Of a stretch of DNA of 64,000 nt, positions 51,737 through 61,137 are shown one piece after another. Source of the stretch: Trichodelitschia bisporula (lineage: Eukaryota > Ascomycota > Dothideomycetes > Phaeotrichales > Phaeotrichaceae); the NCBI GenBank assembly GCA_010356995.1, contig ML996696.1:126364-190363 (forward strand), given 5' to 3'. How positions within the stretch are numbered: position 1 is the first letter of the stretch; each line of letters opens with the position of its first letter. Both the position numbers and the translations under genes were made by a program. Below the pieces are notes generated by a model that was given only the letters and a program-made list of their open reading frames with translations, was not told the origin of the DNA and made no database searches.

Positions 51737-52890
51737 GGTAGTGGTAGTTGGCTGGTTATGGTTTGTGTGAGGGAGCTTCGGGATGTGTGGTGATGGCGCG
51801 TTGTTTGGTGGTTTAGGTGGAGGTTGGAGGACGAGGTGTTGATGAGCACGGACCCTTGGACCAGGCAGCGCACCGAATTATTTTCTCTGCCTGGGGCATG
51901 AATTTGTGGCGGGGGGATACCTGACTCTATCTCGACATCAGACTGCGCCTTCGAAGTCGCATCACGATTTTCATTAGCAACTATAATGTCAATGTACACT
52001 TTTCATGCTTAGTCCCTTTTTTTCGTCTGAATCTCTTCTGTAGGCCTCTCCTTGCTCAATGACGGAAATATCTCGACCATACCGTGAAAGAGGTGCTTTC
52101 TCTGTCCCGGCCTTCCCCCTCAGTACCGACCGCTCAGCTCCCTGTCCCGTTTGAGATGCACATTGTATCCGCGCAGCTGACCCATCAGGTCTTCTCGCAT
52201 GGTACCTCGGCGGGTGCTGAGTTCCAGTTCCAGCCCTCCAAGTTCATGACTATACCCGTCATCTCCGCAGTTATCGAGCCCCAGGCCAATGGTTTATCTG
52301 CGAACTCTGAGACCGAAGCAACTCGTTGCTTATCACGAGCGATTAGTTGGATCACTGGGCGCCGCGCCTGGAGGTTCCATGTCTGAAATCGGCGAGGATG
52401 GAAGCATCGGGAACACGCTGCTTTAGATACTGACCACTAGGGATGAAGCCGAACGATACGTCAAAGGGGATGTTGAATTAGTGCTTTGGGGGGCTGTAGG
52501 CTGGCCGATGGTGCAGAGACACGTGTTAAGAGGAGGTCAACGCGCTTGATATCCGCAATTATCCAGGAACGGCACAGCCGTCCTCAGTGTTACAGCAAGC
52601 ACGACCTCGAAGTTCGAGCGACCAACCTCCAAAGACGACATCTACTTGCATTCACCATGAAAACTGGGGCCAGCTACCCTGTGCAGTAAAACAAACGAGT
52701 TCTCTCTCAACATCATCCTCGCGGCACGACGACCACCGCCGAGAACTTGAGAGCCTGGCCCCAATCCGGCGTCATCAAGCTCCTTGCCTCGCAGTGTGTG
52801 CGACAGGAATTCCGCTTCACCTTTCTCCCCAAAACTCCTCGCCTGGTCTTCATGCATCTCCCTCGCGGTGGCCTCCCACGCGGTGCACAT
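51737..52890. other. Intergenic region, about 1.15 kb
   Basis: Frames such as 52153-52386 (MHIVSAQLTHQVFSHG...) have an ATG but no known motif and no splice context. I see no gene I can support. Confidence 0.35.
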
Positions 52891-53493
52891 CTAGTTCGGA
52901 TACAAATTGGTTCGTGGAGGATGAGAAACAAATTCGACGTCTTCATCTAGAAAAGAGTCAATACATAACCTTTGTTCGTCTAGTGCGAACTCACCTCTGT
53001 AGCTGAAGGTTCCCGCACTGCTCCTCCTTCGTATAACATCGAAGGGTTGATGAACCCACTCGTCCCTCGGCCTCCGCGACCCCTCTCGCAACATTACCGT
53101 CCCCAGCAAAAATAATTCTGCTAGTGCCGTTTGCTGCGCTATTCGTCTTTCAGTAACTGACCCCAGCCGCCCTGCTCGTTCCTTCCGTAGGTCTTGGGAT
53201 ATAAGGGCAAAGTTCATCAGGAGATGAATTCGTTCCTTTTCAGAGCCAAAGGCCTTAAGAAAAGGCCACACTGTTTCGATCAAGGTGGAGATTGGGTAGT
53301 AGAAGCAGAAGGCGAAGACAGAAGGGGGGGCGAGGTAATAGATGATTCTTGCTATTATTTCCGGGGGAAGCATGAGGAGGCCAATCTCTATTCGAGGTTC
53401 AGTGGTGGGGCGAGGCTGCCGCGTTGGCTTGAGGACGGGCGCAGGAAGGTATCTCTCGACCTCGAGGGGTTGGAGAGAACTGCTCGATGCCAT
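52891..53493 (-). CDS. Hypothetical F-box-like protein, intact frame
   Basis: The ATG at 53493 gives 200 residues without interruption. LLMLPPEIIARIIYYLAPPS resembles the first helix of an F-box. A Tyr/Phe-rich segment, a helical charged region (ISQDLRKERAGRLGSVTERR) and an acidic C-terminus (FLDEDVEFVSHPP) follow. It lacks the KTKxSTxGxPLTYL module of the neighbouring family. It lies in the F-box-like cluster on the same strand and may be a distant member. Function unknown. Confidence 0.5.
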   Translation of the reverse strand: MASSSSLQPLEVERYLPAPVLKPTRQPRPTTEPRIEIGLLMLPPEIIARIIYYLAPPSVFAFCFYYPISTLIETVWPFLKAFGSEKERIHLLMNFALISQDLRKERAGRLGSVTERRIAQQTALAELFLLGTVMLREGSRRPRDEWVHQPFDVIRRRSSAGTFSYRGEFALDEQRLCIDSFLDEDVEFVSHPPRTNLYPN

Positions 53494-53834
53494 GGTGAAG
53501 TTCCTTGATGTTGAGTCAGAACGGATGTCGTGAGATGGGACATCGCGCAGTTCGTCCTGAGGGGTTGAGGAGGCTGTGCATAATGTTGCCCTATCATGGC
53601 TTTCAGAGAAGCAACATCGTACGGTACTCGCGGGGCTATTCTCTACAAGCAAAGATGGAAGTATTATTGCTAACTCTCTATCGCAGGAAGCTATGTCATT
53701 GCCACACCGGACACCTCCTATAGCTAACTGCGTCAGTGCCCCTAATAAGCATGAACATTGGTGACCGTCGTCATTAGTTGCTCCGATGAGGTACAGACAC
53801 TCCCTATCCTACTCTTGAATCGACGACAGCATCT

Positions 53835-55157
53835 CTACATGTTGTGATAGTAAATGCCTATGAGGTAACGTATTCCCTCACGTGTCATACTTATATGAGG
53901 TTCAATATCTTTCGCTCCTAAATGCACTCGATACTGCTCCTCAGCCTCCTGTGCCGCAGCCATAAGCCTCGGCGGGTCCTCTATCATTCCCATAAGTACC
54001 GTCCGCACCTCGGCCACATCCGGCAGCGAAATCGGGGAAACTAGGGGTAACATTTCGTTCCCCGAAATAGCGTTTACAAGTACAACGAAGCGCTCTATGT
54101 TTCCCAGGATCTTCGCATTGCAAGTTCTGATCTCTTCGACCTCATGGACGCCTAAAAAGCGCTTTTTGTCCACCAGACCCTCAGGGTGGGAGGCCCCAAT
54201 CGCATCCTCAAAGGCCGCGGTGAACGCGAGCACGCGACCCACAAGTATGCGATTCGCAAGTTCAATGCGCATTTTGTACTCCTCGGCCGCAGAGAGGCAG
54301 ACTTTGAGCTAGGCACTGAAGTACTCGTTTGAGTGGACTATTAGTAGTGCTCGACTTAGTAGTTCGTTGGCTCTTTTTACAAAGATTTCGCTGGAAGTGG
54401 AGCCGCCGAGCTTGTGCTCTGCTGGTCGAGAGAATTCGATTTTGAGTTCGACGTCTTCTTCGTTTTTGACAACGTCGCTGGGCTTGCGCTTTGTGGGTCG
54501 CGGAAATTCGTCTCCGAGGTCCTCTCCACTTTCGACAACGTCGCTGACATCTCCCTTAACATCGCTCTCAGCGTTGTCCCGAATGTGGCTCCTAGATTCC
54601 GGCAAACGAAAACTCTTACGCAGCTGTCCGTAATACGAGATGTCCAGAACTAAGTGGTGTATATCAGAAAAGAAAAAAAACTTCAACTTCGTAGAGGCAG
54701 CCACGGAGTTTATAATCGACATACCTGAATGAGACCCCAGCCGTGCCACATATGAAGAGTTGATAAAATTGAGGTATAAAGACCTCGAAAGGAATTTCAT
54801 TTCCACCATATGAAATAATTGCCCAGCCCTTGCAATATTCCATTCGTATGATCGAGCCATAAGGATTTTTGATCACTGATTGTTCGCTGGAGAGAGACGT
54901 TCATAGCATAGTAGGTACGGGCGAGGGCCAGAAGTGATGCAGGTGGTAGGGACATCATGATTTCGAAAAAGGTCAGGAGGAAGACTGCTGAGAGGGTCCT
55001 CGGGTTGGTATTGGATGCCTCGAAAGGGAGGGAGTGGTTTGGCGGAGGAGAGGTAGGTAAGTGGGGCATCCCCTGCGAACGACTCTTTGGTGCTGAGGAT
55101 ATAAGAGGCAGTGATATCACGGTTACGACGGTGAGTGGTTTCAGAAGAGGGTGTCAT
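53835..55157 (-). pseudogene. F-box-like family member 3, long form, broken
   Basis: The ATG at 55157 opens the family module (GDAPLTYLSSAKPLPPFRG, then LSSLPPDLF). Within the F-box the frame shifts: the neighbouring frame continues FEIMMSLPPASLLALARTYY. Downstream segments carry IKNPYGSIIRMEYCKGWAII. A long frame follows (54860-54308, then 54272-53835), split only by a TAG where CAG is expected. The last part is helical (EDAIGASHPEGLVDKKRFLG...). This is the only member with a long C-terminal region, so it shows what the short copies may have lost. At least one frameshift and one nonsense change are visible. An intron with GTATGT and CACTTAG may lie at about 54660-54730. Confidence 0.55.
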
Positions 55158-55210
55158 GTCGAAATGATGATAATTGTGATGGTGATTGCGGTGGTAGTAG
55201 TGACGGGAGA

Positions 55211-55320
55211 GCTGATAATGACGTGGAGTAGAAGGAATCAAGCATTTCTTCAGAAGTCGAGGCAGTACCGGGTATCTAGAAGTAAGCCGATGGAGGGATA
55301 AGGCTGAGCGGGGCTGTGTT
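55211..55320 (-). promoter_or_regulatory. Conserved upstream module of the F-box-like family, copy C
   Basis: On the minus strand it reads GCTCAGCCTTATCC, later GAAATGCTTGATTCC and CTACTCCACGTCATTATCAG, then a CATCAT/ATCATC-rich leader before the ATG at 55157. The spacing between the first two blocks is longer than in other copies. Confidence 0.55.
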
Positions 55321-55739
55321 GATGATAGCGGTGAAAGGTTTAAAGGCAGCCTGTGAAACTCATGGCCGCCGCACCCAGCCGCCTTTGCTGACCGCGGCGG
55401 CCATGACTTTCTCGGATTCCCCGGGCCACTAGTATATGGATGCGGGGAAAGGAACTCTTACCGTAGTCCCTTGGCTACCAACAACCTTTTCCTCCTCAAC
55501 ATCAGCTCCTCGCTTTCACTCCCAATGCACCTGCTCCTCAATCCCCTGAACCGCACAAGCCGCGACGGCTCCTCAAGGTTCCTATTACCACCGTGTGCGC
55601 CTCGGCCACGTCCCGCAGTAAAAAGCTCGCGAAGGCTCGCGAAGGTCGAGGCGTCTTGGTACTCATACGTCTTCACACTCCTTCATATTCCTTCACACGC
55701 GCCCGGCTTCCCCTCAACAACTCTTACCCAGGCTAACGT

Positions 55740-56422
55740 TGTGCAGAGCCCTCGCGAGCTCCCTCCGCTGCACGGCCTCATTTACGCGTGGGAACGCTTG
55801 ATGGCGATATTCTACGAGCGGCAGACGAAGCAGCACAAATGCACACGATGGAGTACACTTGTACTTAGCTCTTCCGGGGCAAACCTAATACAACCCACGC
55901 TTGTTAGAGCCAAGAACAAAGAAGCTTTGGGTAAGTGAATCAAGCGCTACCTCAGAGATCTTTAACGGCACGCATATTCGAACTGCACGTGGGGGCGTAG
56001 TGCTCTTTACGTCAGTACTCGATAGTGATGGGGAAATGATCGTACTCGCCTGGTGCTTTATTTGCCCGTAGCCGGCCTCAATTTTGGCTAGCTACGGGCA
56101 AATAAAGCATCAGGAAAGTACGGTCATTTCCCCATCACCGTCCAAAGAGTAGTACGCCCCCCCGGGCTGCTCGGAGATGCGTGCCGTCAATGACTTGTAA
56201 GGCAGCGCTTGATGTAATTACCCAGAGCTTGTTCTCAACTCCATCAGAAGCAGCTTCTATTGGGGTTGCCCTACGAGAGCTGAGCACAAGTATACATTGT
56301 CCTTTGCCGATAATAGCTTTGTATCGGCTAGCTAGTCGTCTGCATGGTTCATTTTGAACCGCGCTGGACGCTCGCAACAGCGCACAGAAATTTGATAAAC
56401 GTATTAGGAATAGTTTCAGCAT
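55740..56422. mobile_element. Inverted pair of MULE (Mutator-like) transposase fragments
   Basis: Two arms in opposite orientation meet around an 18-nt spacer (56073-56090). The inner arms (55991-56072 and 56091-56163) are near-perfect inverted repeats with GCTTTATTTGCCCGTAGC at the apex. Weaker inverted similarity extends out to about 55840 and 56320. Both arms can encode the same peptide: NGTHIRTARGGVVLF on the plus strand and IDGTHLRAARGGVLLF on the minus strand. In the left arm it is followed by DSDGEMIVLAWCFIC. This is the pattern around the first catalytic Asp of MULE transposases (DGTxxxxxxGGVLL). Neither arm has a full-length transposase; both carry stops or frameshifts. Confidence 0.6.
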
Positions 56423-56479
56423 CTAGACTTTGGGCGTTTTTGGTGATATCTAATCTATTCGATTCCTTTGCCGAAACTG

Positions 56480-56960
56480 TTATCCAATGGCTCCTTGGAG
56501 TGTGTTTGGCCGGGCCGAAAACCCATACCTATTTGTACTTGTTCCCACAGTAACGTCAGTCAACTCCCTGGAAAGGAACATGAGGAGGTTGAGAAAGAAA
56601 TCAAATGTATTAAAGCCACTCCGAGGTCTTGGGATATATCCTTCCGTATGGGGGGAGCATTTTCGTTTGTAGAAGCTGAGTGTAGGTTGGAGAATGGCAT
56701 TCATGTGGCGACAGGCCAGGGCGAGGGCTAGAATTGAAGCAATTTGAAAGGGACTCCCGTGTTTTGAAAAAGATATCATGAGGAATCTTAGTGAGGGGAC
56801 GTTCGATCAGGAGTTCGCGGCGTCGAATGGGGGGGAGTAGTTCGGTGGAGGAGAGGTACGTCAGTGAAGCTCCTGTGGTCTACAGCTTGGTTTTGAGGAC
56901 GAAAGAGCCGGCGTGGTGGCTATCAGTTCTTCTGAGGGGATCTCTGCCTTGAAACTCGGC
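56480..56960 (-). pseudogene. F-box-like family member 4, degraded
   Basis: On the minus strand from about 56935, family words appear: SFVLKTKL, then a TAG in place of the usual Ser codon, then TTGASLTYLSSTELLPP and RRREL. An F-box-like tail is in another frame (SILALALACRHMNAILQPTL). A stop plus a frame change make it a pseudogene. No clear copy of the upstream promoter module precedes it. Confidence 0.5.
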
Positions 56961-57074
56961 TTCTCGGAAGGGGCAGGTTAGTGGAGCTCCTATTAAGAAC
57001 GAAAGAGGATAATTGTTGACTCTCTCCCATAGCTTCATGAAAACTGAAAATTCCCGGGCAACCGGTAAGTTGCG

Positions 57075-57389
57075 CTAAGCGTCCAGGCCCCCATCTCCAA
57101 GGTAAACGAGCCTCCCAAACCTAAGTAGGGGTTGGAGGATGAAATTTGTAGCATGGCAGGTAAGGGCGAAGGCTAGAAGTGAAGCGTCTGGAAGGTAGCG
57201 TACGATGCTGATAAAGAGAGGAGCAGGAAGACGATTGAAGGGCGACTTTCCGGCTTGGACTTCGGGACGTTGGAAGGGAGGTAGTGGAGGGGTAGAGAGG
57301 TAGGTAAGCGGGGCTCCTGTCATCGACGGCTTGGTTTTAAGGATAAAAATAGTGATATTACGGCTATCAGTGCGGGAAGAGGCCGCCAT
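57075..57389 (-). CDS. F-box-like family member 5 (short, uninterrupted)
   Basis: The ATG at 57389 gives 104 residues. The order is a Ser-rich start, FILKTKPSMTGAPLTYLS, PPLPPFQRPEVQAGKSPF, then the F-box-like part (RLPAPLFISIVRYLPDASLL, AFALTCHATNFILQPLLRFG) and a short tail. The protein stops right after the F-box, like the truncated copies at 8-9 kb, so it may be a stub rather than a functional receptor. It has its own promoter module (57421-57500). Family proteins with an F-box would recruit Skp1; a substrate-binding region is absent. Confidence 0.5.
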   Translation of the reverse strand: MAASSRTDSRNITIFILKTKPSMTGAPLTYLSTPPLPPFQRPEVQAGKSPFNRLPAPLFISIVRYLPDASLLAFALTCHATNFILQPLLRFGRLVYLGDGGLDA

Positions 57390-57420
57390 ATCGAAGACGA
57401 TGTTGACGAGGATGATGATG

Positions 57421-57500
57421 GAGCTGAAGACGATGCGGGGTGGAAGGCACCAAGCATTTATTCCAGAGTCGGGCCGGTAAGGCTGAAGGGAAGTAGTGCA
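57421..57500 (-). promoter_or_regulatory. Conserved upstream module of the F-box-like family, copy D
   Basis: The minus strand reads CTTCAGCCTTACCGGCCCGA, AATAAATGCTTGGTGCC and CACCCCGCATCGTCTTCAGC, followed by the CATCATCATCC leader, 30-110 nt upstream of the ATG at 57389. Confidence 0.65.
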
Positions 57501-57652
57501 TATGCTGAGCACAACGTACGGTAGCAGGCATGAAGAAAAAAACCACTAACAATGCTAGGAAAAAGCGATGCAGATCGTGTAATAGCCGATTGAATTATCC
57601 TACAACCCCTCTCGTCCACTACTACAGTACAGTCCACCATTCGGCACGCATT

Positions 57653-58153
57653 CTAATCTAGATGGGAACTTGTTGACTGCGAGATTATTGAGTGAAAGAT
57701 TCTAAGCCTATCCATGAATTCACGGGTAGAGAAAGGCTGCCTCAAGTACGAAGAGAAAGTTTCGGCGACTCCCTTCTCGAGGTGCCATAGCTCTATGAGA
57801 ACTTTTATATCTCGGACAAGCGCCGGCACGTTGCGCAAAGCGCCTACATCCCTAACCATGACAAGGGAAATGAGCCTCCGAACCTTAAGCATCGGTTGGA
57901 GGAGAAAATTTGTAGCATGGGAGGTAAGGGCGAAGGCGGAAAATGAAGCGTTTGGAAGGTAGAGTACGATTCTAGTAAAGATAGAAATAGGAAGACGACT
58001 AAAGAGCTCTCCGGCTTGGACTTCGGGGCGTTTGAAGGGAGGGAGTGGTTCGGCGGAGGAGAGGTAGGTGAGCGGGGTTCCTGCTGTTGACCACTTGGTT
58101 TTGAGGACAAAAGAGGCGCCATGACGGTCAGAAGGTTGGAAGGAGGACGCCAT
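57653..58153 (-). CDS. F-box-like family member 6
   Basis: The ATG at 58153 gives 166 uninterrupted residues. The family module (SFVLKTKWSTAGTPLTYLSS, EPLPPFKRPEVQAGEL) is followed by an F-box-like domain (SRLPISIFTRIVLYLPNAS, then AFALTSHATNFLLQPMLKVR). About 70 further helical residues follow (ALVRDIKVLIELWHLEKG, FSSYLRQPFSTREFMDRLRI). It is the most complete of the short copies. It is preceded by promoter module E and lies in a tandem series with members 5 and 7, starts 714-764 bp apart. Function is unknown; SCF adaptor activity is inferred from the F-box pattern only. Confidence 0.55.
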   Translation of the reverse strand: MASSFQPSDRHGASFVLKTKWSTAGTPLTYLSSAEPLPPFKRPEVQAGELFSRLPISIFTRIVLYLPNASFSAFALTSHATNFLLQPMLKVRRLISLVMVRDVGALRNVPALVRDIKVLIELWHLEKGVAETFSSYLRQPFSTREFMDRLRIFHSIISQSTSSHLD

Positions 58154-58214
58154 GTCGAGGATGACAACGGTGATGCGGATGATGATGGCGGTCGTGGTGG
58201 CCGTTGTGAGGGGG

Positions 58215-58290
58215 GCTTAAACGATGCGGGGTAGAGGGAATCAAGCATTTATCCTAGAGTCGGGCCGGTAAGGCTGAAAGGTGGCAGTGC
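58215..58290 (-). promoter_or_regulatory. Conserved upstream module of the F-box-like family, copy E
   Basis: The minus strand reads TTTCAGCCTTACCGGCCCGA, GATAAATGCTTGATTCCCTC and TACCCCGCATCG, 62-137 nt upstream of the ATG at 58153. The reading frame of member 7 runs into this module before stopping. Confidence 0.65.
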
Positions 58291-58867
58291 ATCCCACCAG
58301 TAGGTTCGGCAAATGTGATGCAGATCGAGCACTGCGTAGATAACCACTCGAATTACCATACAAACTGCTCACGTCTCGCTCCATTTCAGCATCCGAAATG
58401 AATTCAAAAGAGCGTTGCCCGAGTGAGAAGTTCTCGGAGAGGACTCGGATACTGGAAAAAATCTCAGTGACCCCCCTCACGAGATACCGCTGGACGATGG
58501 GAGGTTTGGGTTCGCAAAGAAATTCTATCAAGCCGTACGTAACCACTGGGTCCCCAATTGAGGCGAGATAGCAGAGCCTCTGGAGCCTGAACATCGGTTG
58601 GATGAGGGAGTGCGTAGCGTGACAGGTAAGGCGCAAGGCTGGGACTGAGCCTTCTGGAAGAAAAGACAGGATGATAAAAAAGATACTAACAGGAAGGGTA
58701 CTAAAGTGCTCTCCGACGTAGAATTCGCGATGTTGGAAGGGAGCAAGGGGTTCGGTGGAGGAGAGGTATGTGAGCGGGCTCGGCGGGGTTATCCCTATAG
58801 TTGACGGCTTCGTTCTAACGATAAAAAAGGGGACGTGACGGTCACTAGTTTGGGAGGAGGCCGCCAT
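58241..58867 (-). CDS. F-box-like family member 7
   Basis: The ATG at 58867 gives 208 residues. The module is slightly longer (FIVRTKPSTIG, PPSPLTYLSSTEPLAPFQHR). The F-box-like part is TLPVSIFFIILSFLPEGSVP, then ALRLTCHATHSLIQPMFRLQ. A helical C-terminus follows (EFLCEPKPPIVQRYLVRGVT, FEFISDAEMERDVSSL). The last 20 residues are translated from the promoter module of member 6, so the natural stop has probably been lost or moved. Otherwise no interruption is seen. Same inferred role and same uncertainty as member 6. Confidence 0.5.
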   Translation of the reverse strand: MAASSQTSDRHVPFFIVRTKPSTIGITPPSPLTYLSSTEPLAPFQHREFYVGEHFSTLPVSIFFIILSFLPEGSVPALRLTCHATHSLIQPMFRLQRLCYLASIGDPVVTYGLIEFLCEPKPPIVQRYLVRGVTEIFSSIRVLSENFSLGQRSFEFISDAEMERDVSSLYGNSSGYLRSARSASHLPNLLVGCTATFQPYRPDSRINA

Positions 58868-58910
58868 ATCAATGATTTCGAAGTGAAGATGATGACGAGA
58901 ACGATCAGAG

Positions 58911-58990
58911 AGCTGAAGACGATGCGGGGTAGAGGGAATCAAGCATTTTTATCCCGGAGTCGGCGCGGCAAGGCTGAAGGGGCCAGTGCA
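58911..58990 (-). promoter_or_regulatory. Conserved upstream module of the F-box-like family, copy F
   Basis: The minus strand reads CACTGGCCCCTTCAGCCTTG, GATAAAAATGCTTGATTCCC and CACCCCGCATCG-type sequence, 45-125 nt upstream of the ATG at 58867. Confidence 0.65.
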
Positions 58991-59385
58991 CTGTCTGACT
59001 AAGCATCCACCATGCAACGACGAGGAGCATCTTGTATACAGTACTATCTATCTGACAGAAGAAACATCCAATCTAGCTTCATCGTTCAGACACGAGTAAA
59101 CCTTCGTCATTAACGAATACGTCCATCACCGGTACACACAAACCCGCGGCCCAAGCGAACCCATAAGGTTAATCGATGTCATGGGAGGATACCATCTCTC
59201 CCATGTCAAATGGCCACATGCCCTGTATGGGTCACGTGACCCGGTAAGATTGATGCCGGATGCTGCAATTCCAGCCCCGGCTGGACTTGCCGGGTAAGGG
59301 CTTGGCGCTGGCCTGGGCGCTAGCACCCCCAGCTCCCCCACACTCCAAATTCAGACGCGAAACCTTTACATAGTTCTTCAAGCTT
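58991..59385. other. Intergenic stretch without a gene
   Basis: Nothing recognisable apart from the 3' flank of the next F-box-like copy. Confidence 0.35.
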
Positions 59386-60095
59386 TCAATGAATGTTATT
59401 CCACAACCAATGCTGTGCAACCAGTGATTTGTGCGCCCCGACAATCGACAACGCAAGCGAATATTGGACAGAAGAACCAAGCGCAAGAGAACATTGCAAA
59501 GAGGAAGCAACAGGTATACGCGGTAAATGTACAGATACAGATAGGTACTCAGGGTTCCAGCGAACGAGTTGCCTGTACTGCGAGAGGAAGAGCGCAGTGC
59601 AGCGCTGCAGGGGAAGGAAATAGTCGGCCATGGTTGAACCGCAGGGCACGGACTGGAGTAGTTTTAATACCAGGACGTGCTGTTCCGTGATGCTGGATTT
59701 GACGAGTAAGTCCGTGGACCGGCGGACTAGATCAGTCGCTTGGACCTCCTCCTCAATTTCTTCCTCGATTTCCTCCTCGATTTCCTCCTGAATTTCGTCC
59801 TCGATTTCGTCCTCGAGAGTCCTTGAATGATCGATCCGGGCACCCTTGTGGACATCGAGTATAGGCTGCACAATGGCATTCAAATCGCGAGAAACGCGGG
59901 CAAGACATGGTAGCGCGCCATCTGGAAGGAAGAGTAGAATCCGGGAGTGGAGGTCGATGGGAAGGGAGGTGAAGTGGGCGCCGCATGGCTTGCGGTCGGC
60001 GAAGTGCAAGAGCCGTGTAGTTGAACGGCGTTTGAGGGTGGAAGGAGGATCTGAGGGGGATGATGAAGCTTCGTTGAAGACTAATGCGTCGGATC
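59386..60095 (-). pseudogene. F-box-like gene with a glutamate-rich repeat, start lost
   Basis: A frame of more than 200 codons carries TSLPIDLHSRILLFLPDGAL, then PCLARVSRDLNAIVQPILDV, a good F-box-like domain. A repeat of EEIEE follows (about 59751-59800 at DNA level), then a long tail. The frame has no ATG at its start. The likely start ATG (60108) lies in a different frame, overlapping a TGA, so a small indel has probably separated it; an unseen intron is the alternative. The KTK/PLTYLSS module is absent, so this is a separate sub-branch. Confidence 0.45.
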
Positions 60096-60328
60096 ATGGC
60101 GCAAGGCTGAGGGGGAGGATGGGCTTGGCTCCGGGCCGAAAGGTAGGTTAGAAGAGAAAAGTGCACCAGGCAGAAGGCTTAGCGGCGAGTCGAAAATTGC
60201 TGGAAAGACGAATAACTCATTATTTTAAATAGGATGCGGCTCTGTCGCTCGTTGGGGTTGTGTTGTTTCTACCGAACGGCGCATTGGTCGCTTCAAGAGG
60301 CCGTACCAGAGGCCGTTTTTCAAGGCGG

Positions 60329-60592
60329 CCGATATTTTCGGGCAACCACCCATTTCACCTGCTAATTTAGAAGACCCCAGATAAACATTGCGCTGGCAAT
60401 TATAACCCTCCAGAAACACACCACAGGTGCGCGGAAGTACTCCTCCAAGGCAAAGTAGCAGGAGAGGCTATTCGACACGGATCAGCAGAACACGCCACGC
60501 CCCGATATTATCGGGCAACCAACCTCACATGCCAGTTTAGAATACCGCAGATAAACTCGTACTGTCCATTACAAACATTCAGAGACACAGAT
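60329..60592 (+). repeat. Direct repeat of about 90 bp, two copies, each headed by a palindrome
   Basis: Copies at 60329-60420 and 60502-60592 share CGGGCAACCA, AGTTTAGAA or ATTTAGAA, CAGATAAAC and CAGARACACA. Each starts with a short palindrome (CCGATATTTTCGG and CCGATATTATCGG). They lie in the 3' flank of the SGT1/ECD gene. The rest of 60167-60613 holds no gene. Confidence 0.6.
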
Positions 60593-60613
60593 TAGCCGTC
60601 CCACCCCCCCAAA

Positions 60614-61093
60614 CTACCGCCTACTGCTCTCCCCCTCCCCTTCATCCCGCGGCAACCTAACCCCCATCATGCCCATCATATTCCCCGCCGGCCCCGCCAG
60701 CCCAGCCTGTCCCTTTAGCGCCTCCAACATATTCCTTGCCAAATTGACGTCGATGTCGAGTTCGGCCTCCTCATCCTCATCCTCCTCCTCCTCGGCGTCA
60801 GACGTGGCAGGATCGGCACTTGTGGGTTCGATCGCCTTTTCCTTCCCCTTGCCCTTGCCCTTCTCTACCGGAACATCGAGACTCAGCGCGCCCGCAGCCC
60901 GCAGTTCGGTTTCCATTTGCGCGGATAGCGCGTGGATGGCCGCCTCGTCGTCCTCCTCGTCTTCGGCCTCGGGTACACGCTCCAGGGGACGCGCGTCCGG
61001 CTCCGCAGGCATGCCCATCATCTCGCGCATCAACCGCGCAAACTCATTCTCGTCGAACGAAACCTCCCTGTCCTCATCCTCATCCTCTTCGTC

Positions 61094-61137
<44 letters not shown>

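Noticed and set aside
52153-52386. Short ATG-led frame upstream of SmD1
   Set aside because: 77 residues without known motif, no intron signals and no conserved feature; insufficient support.
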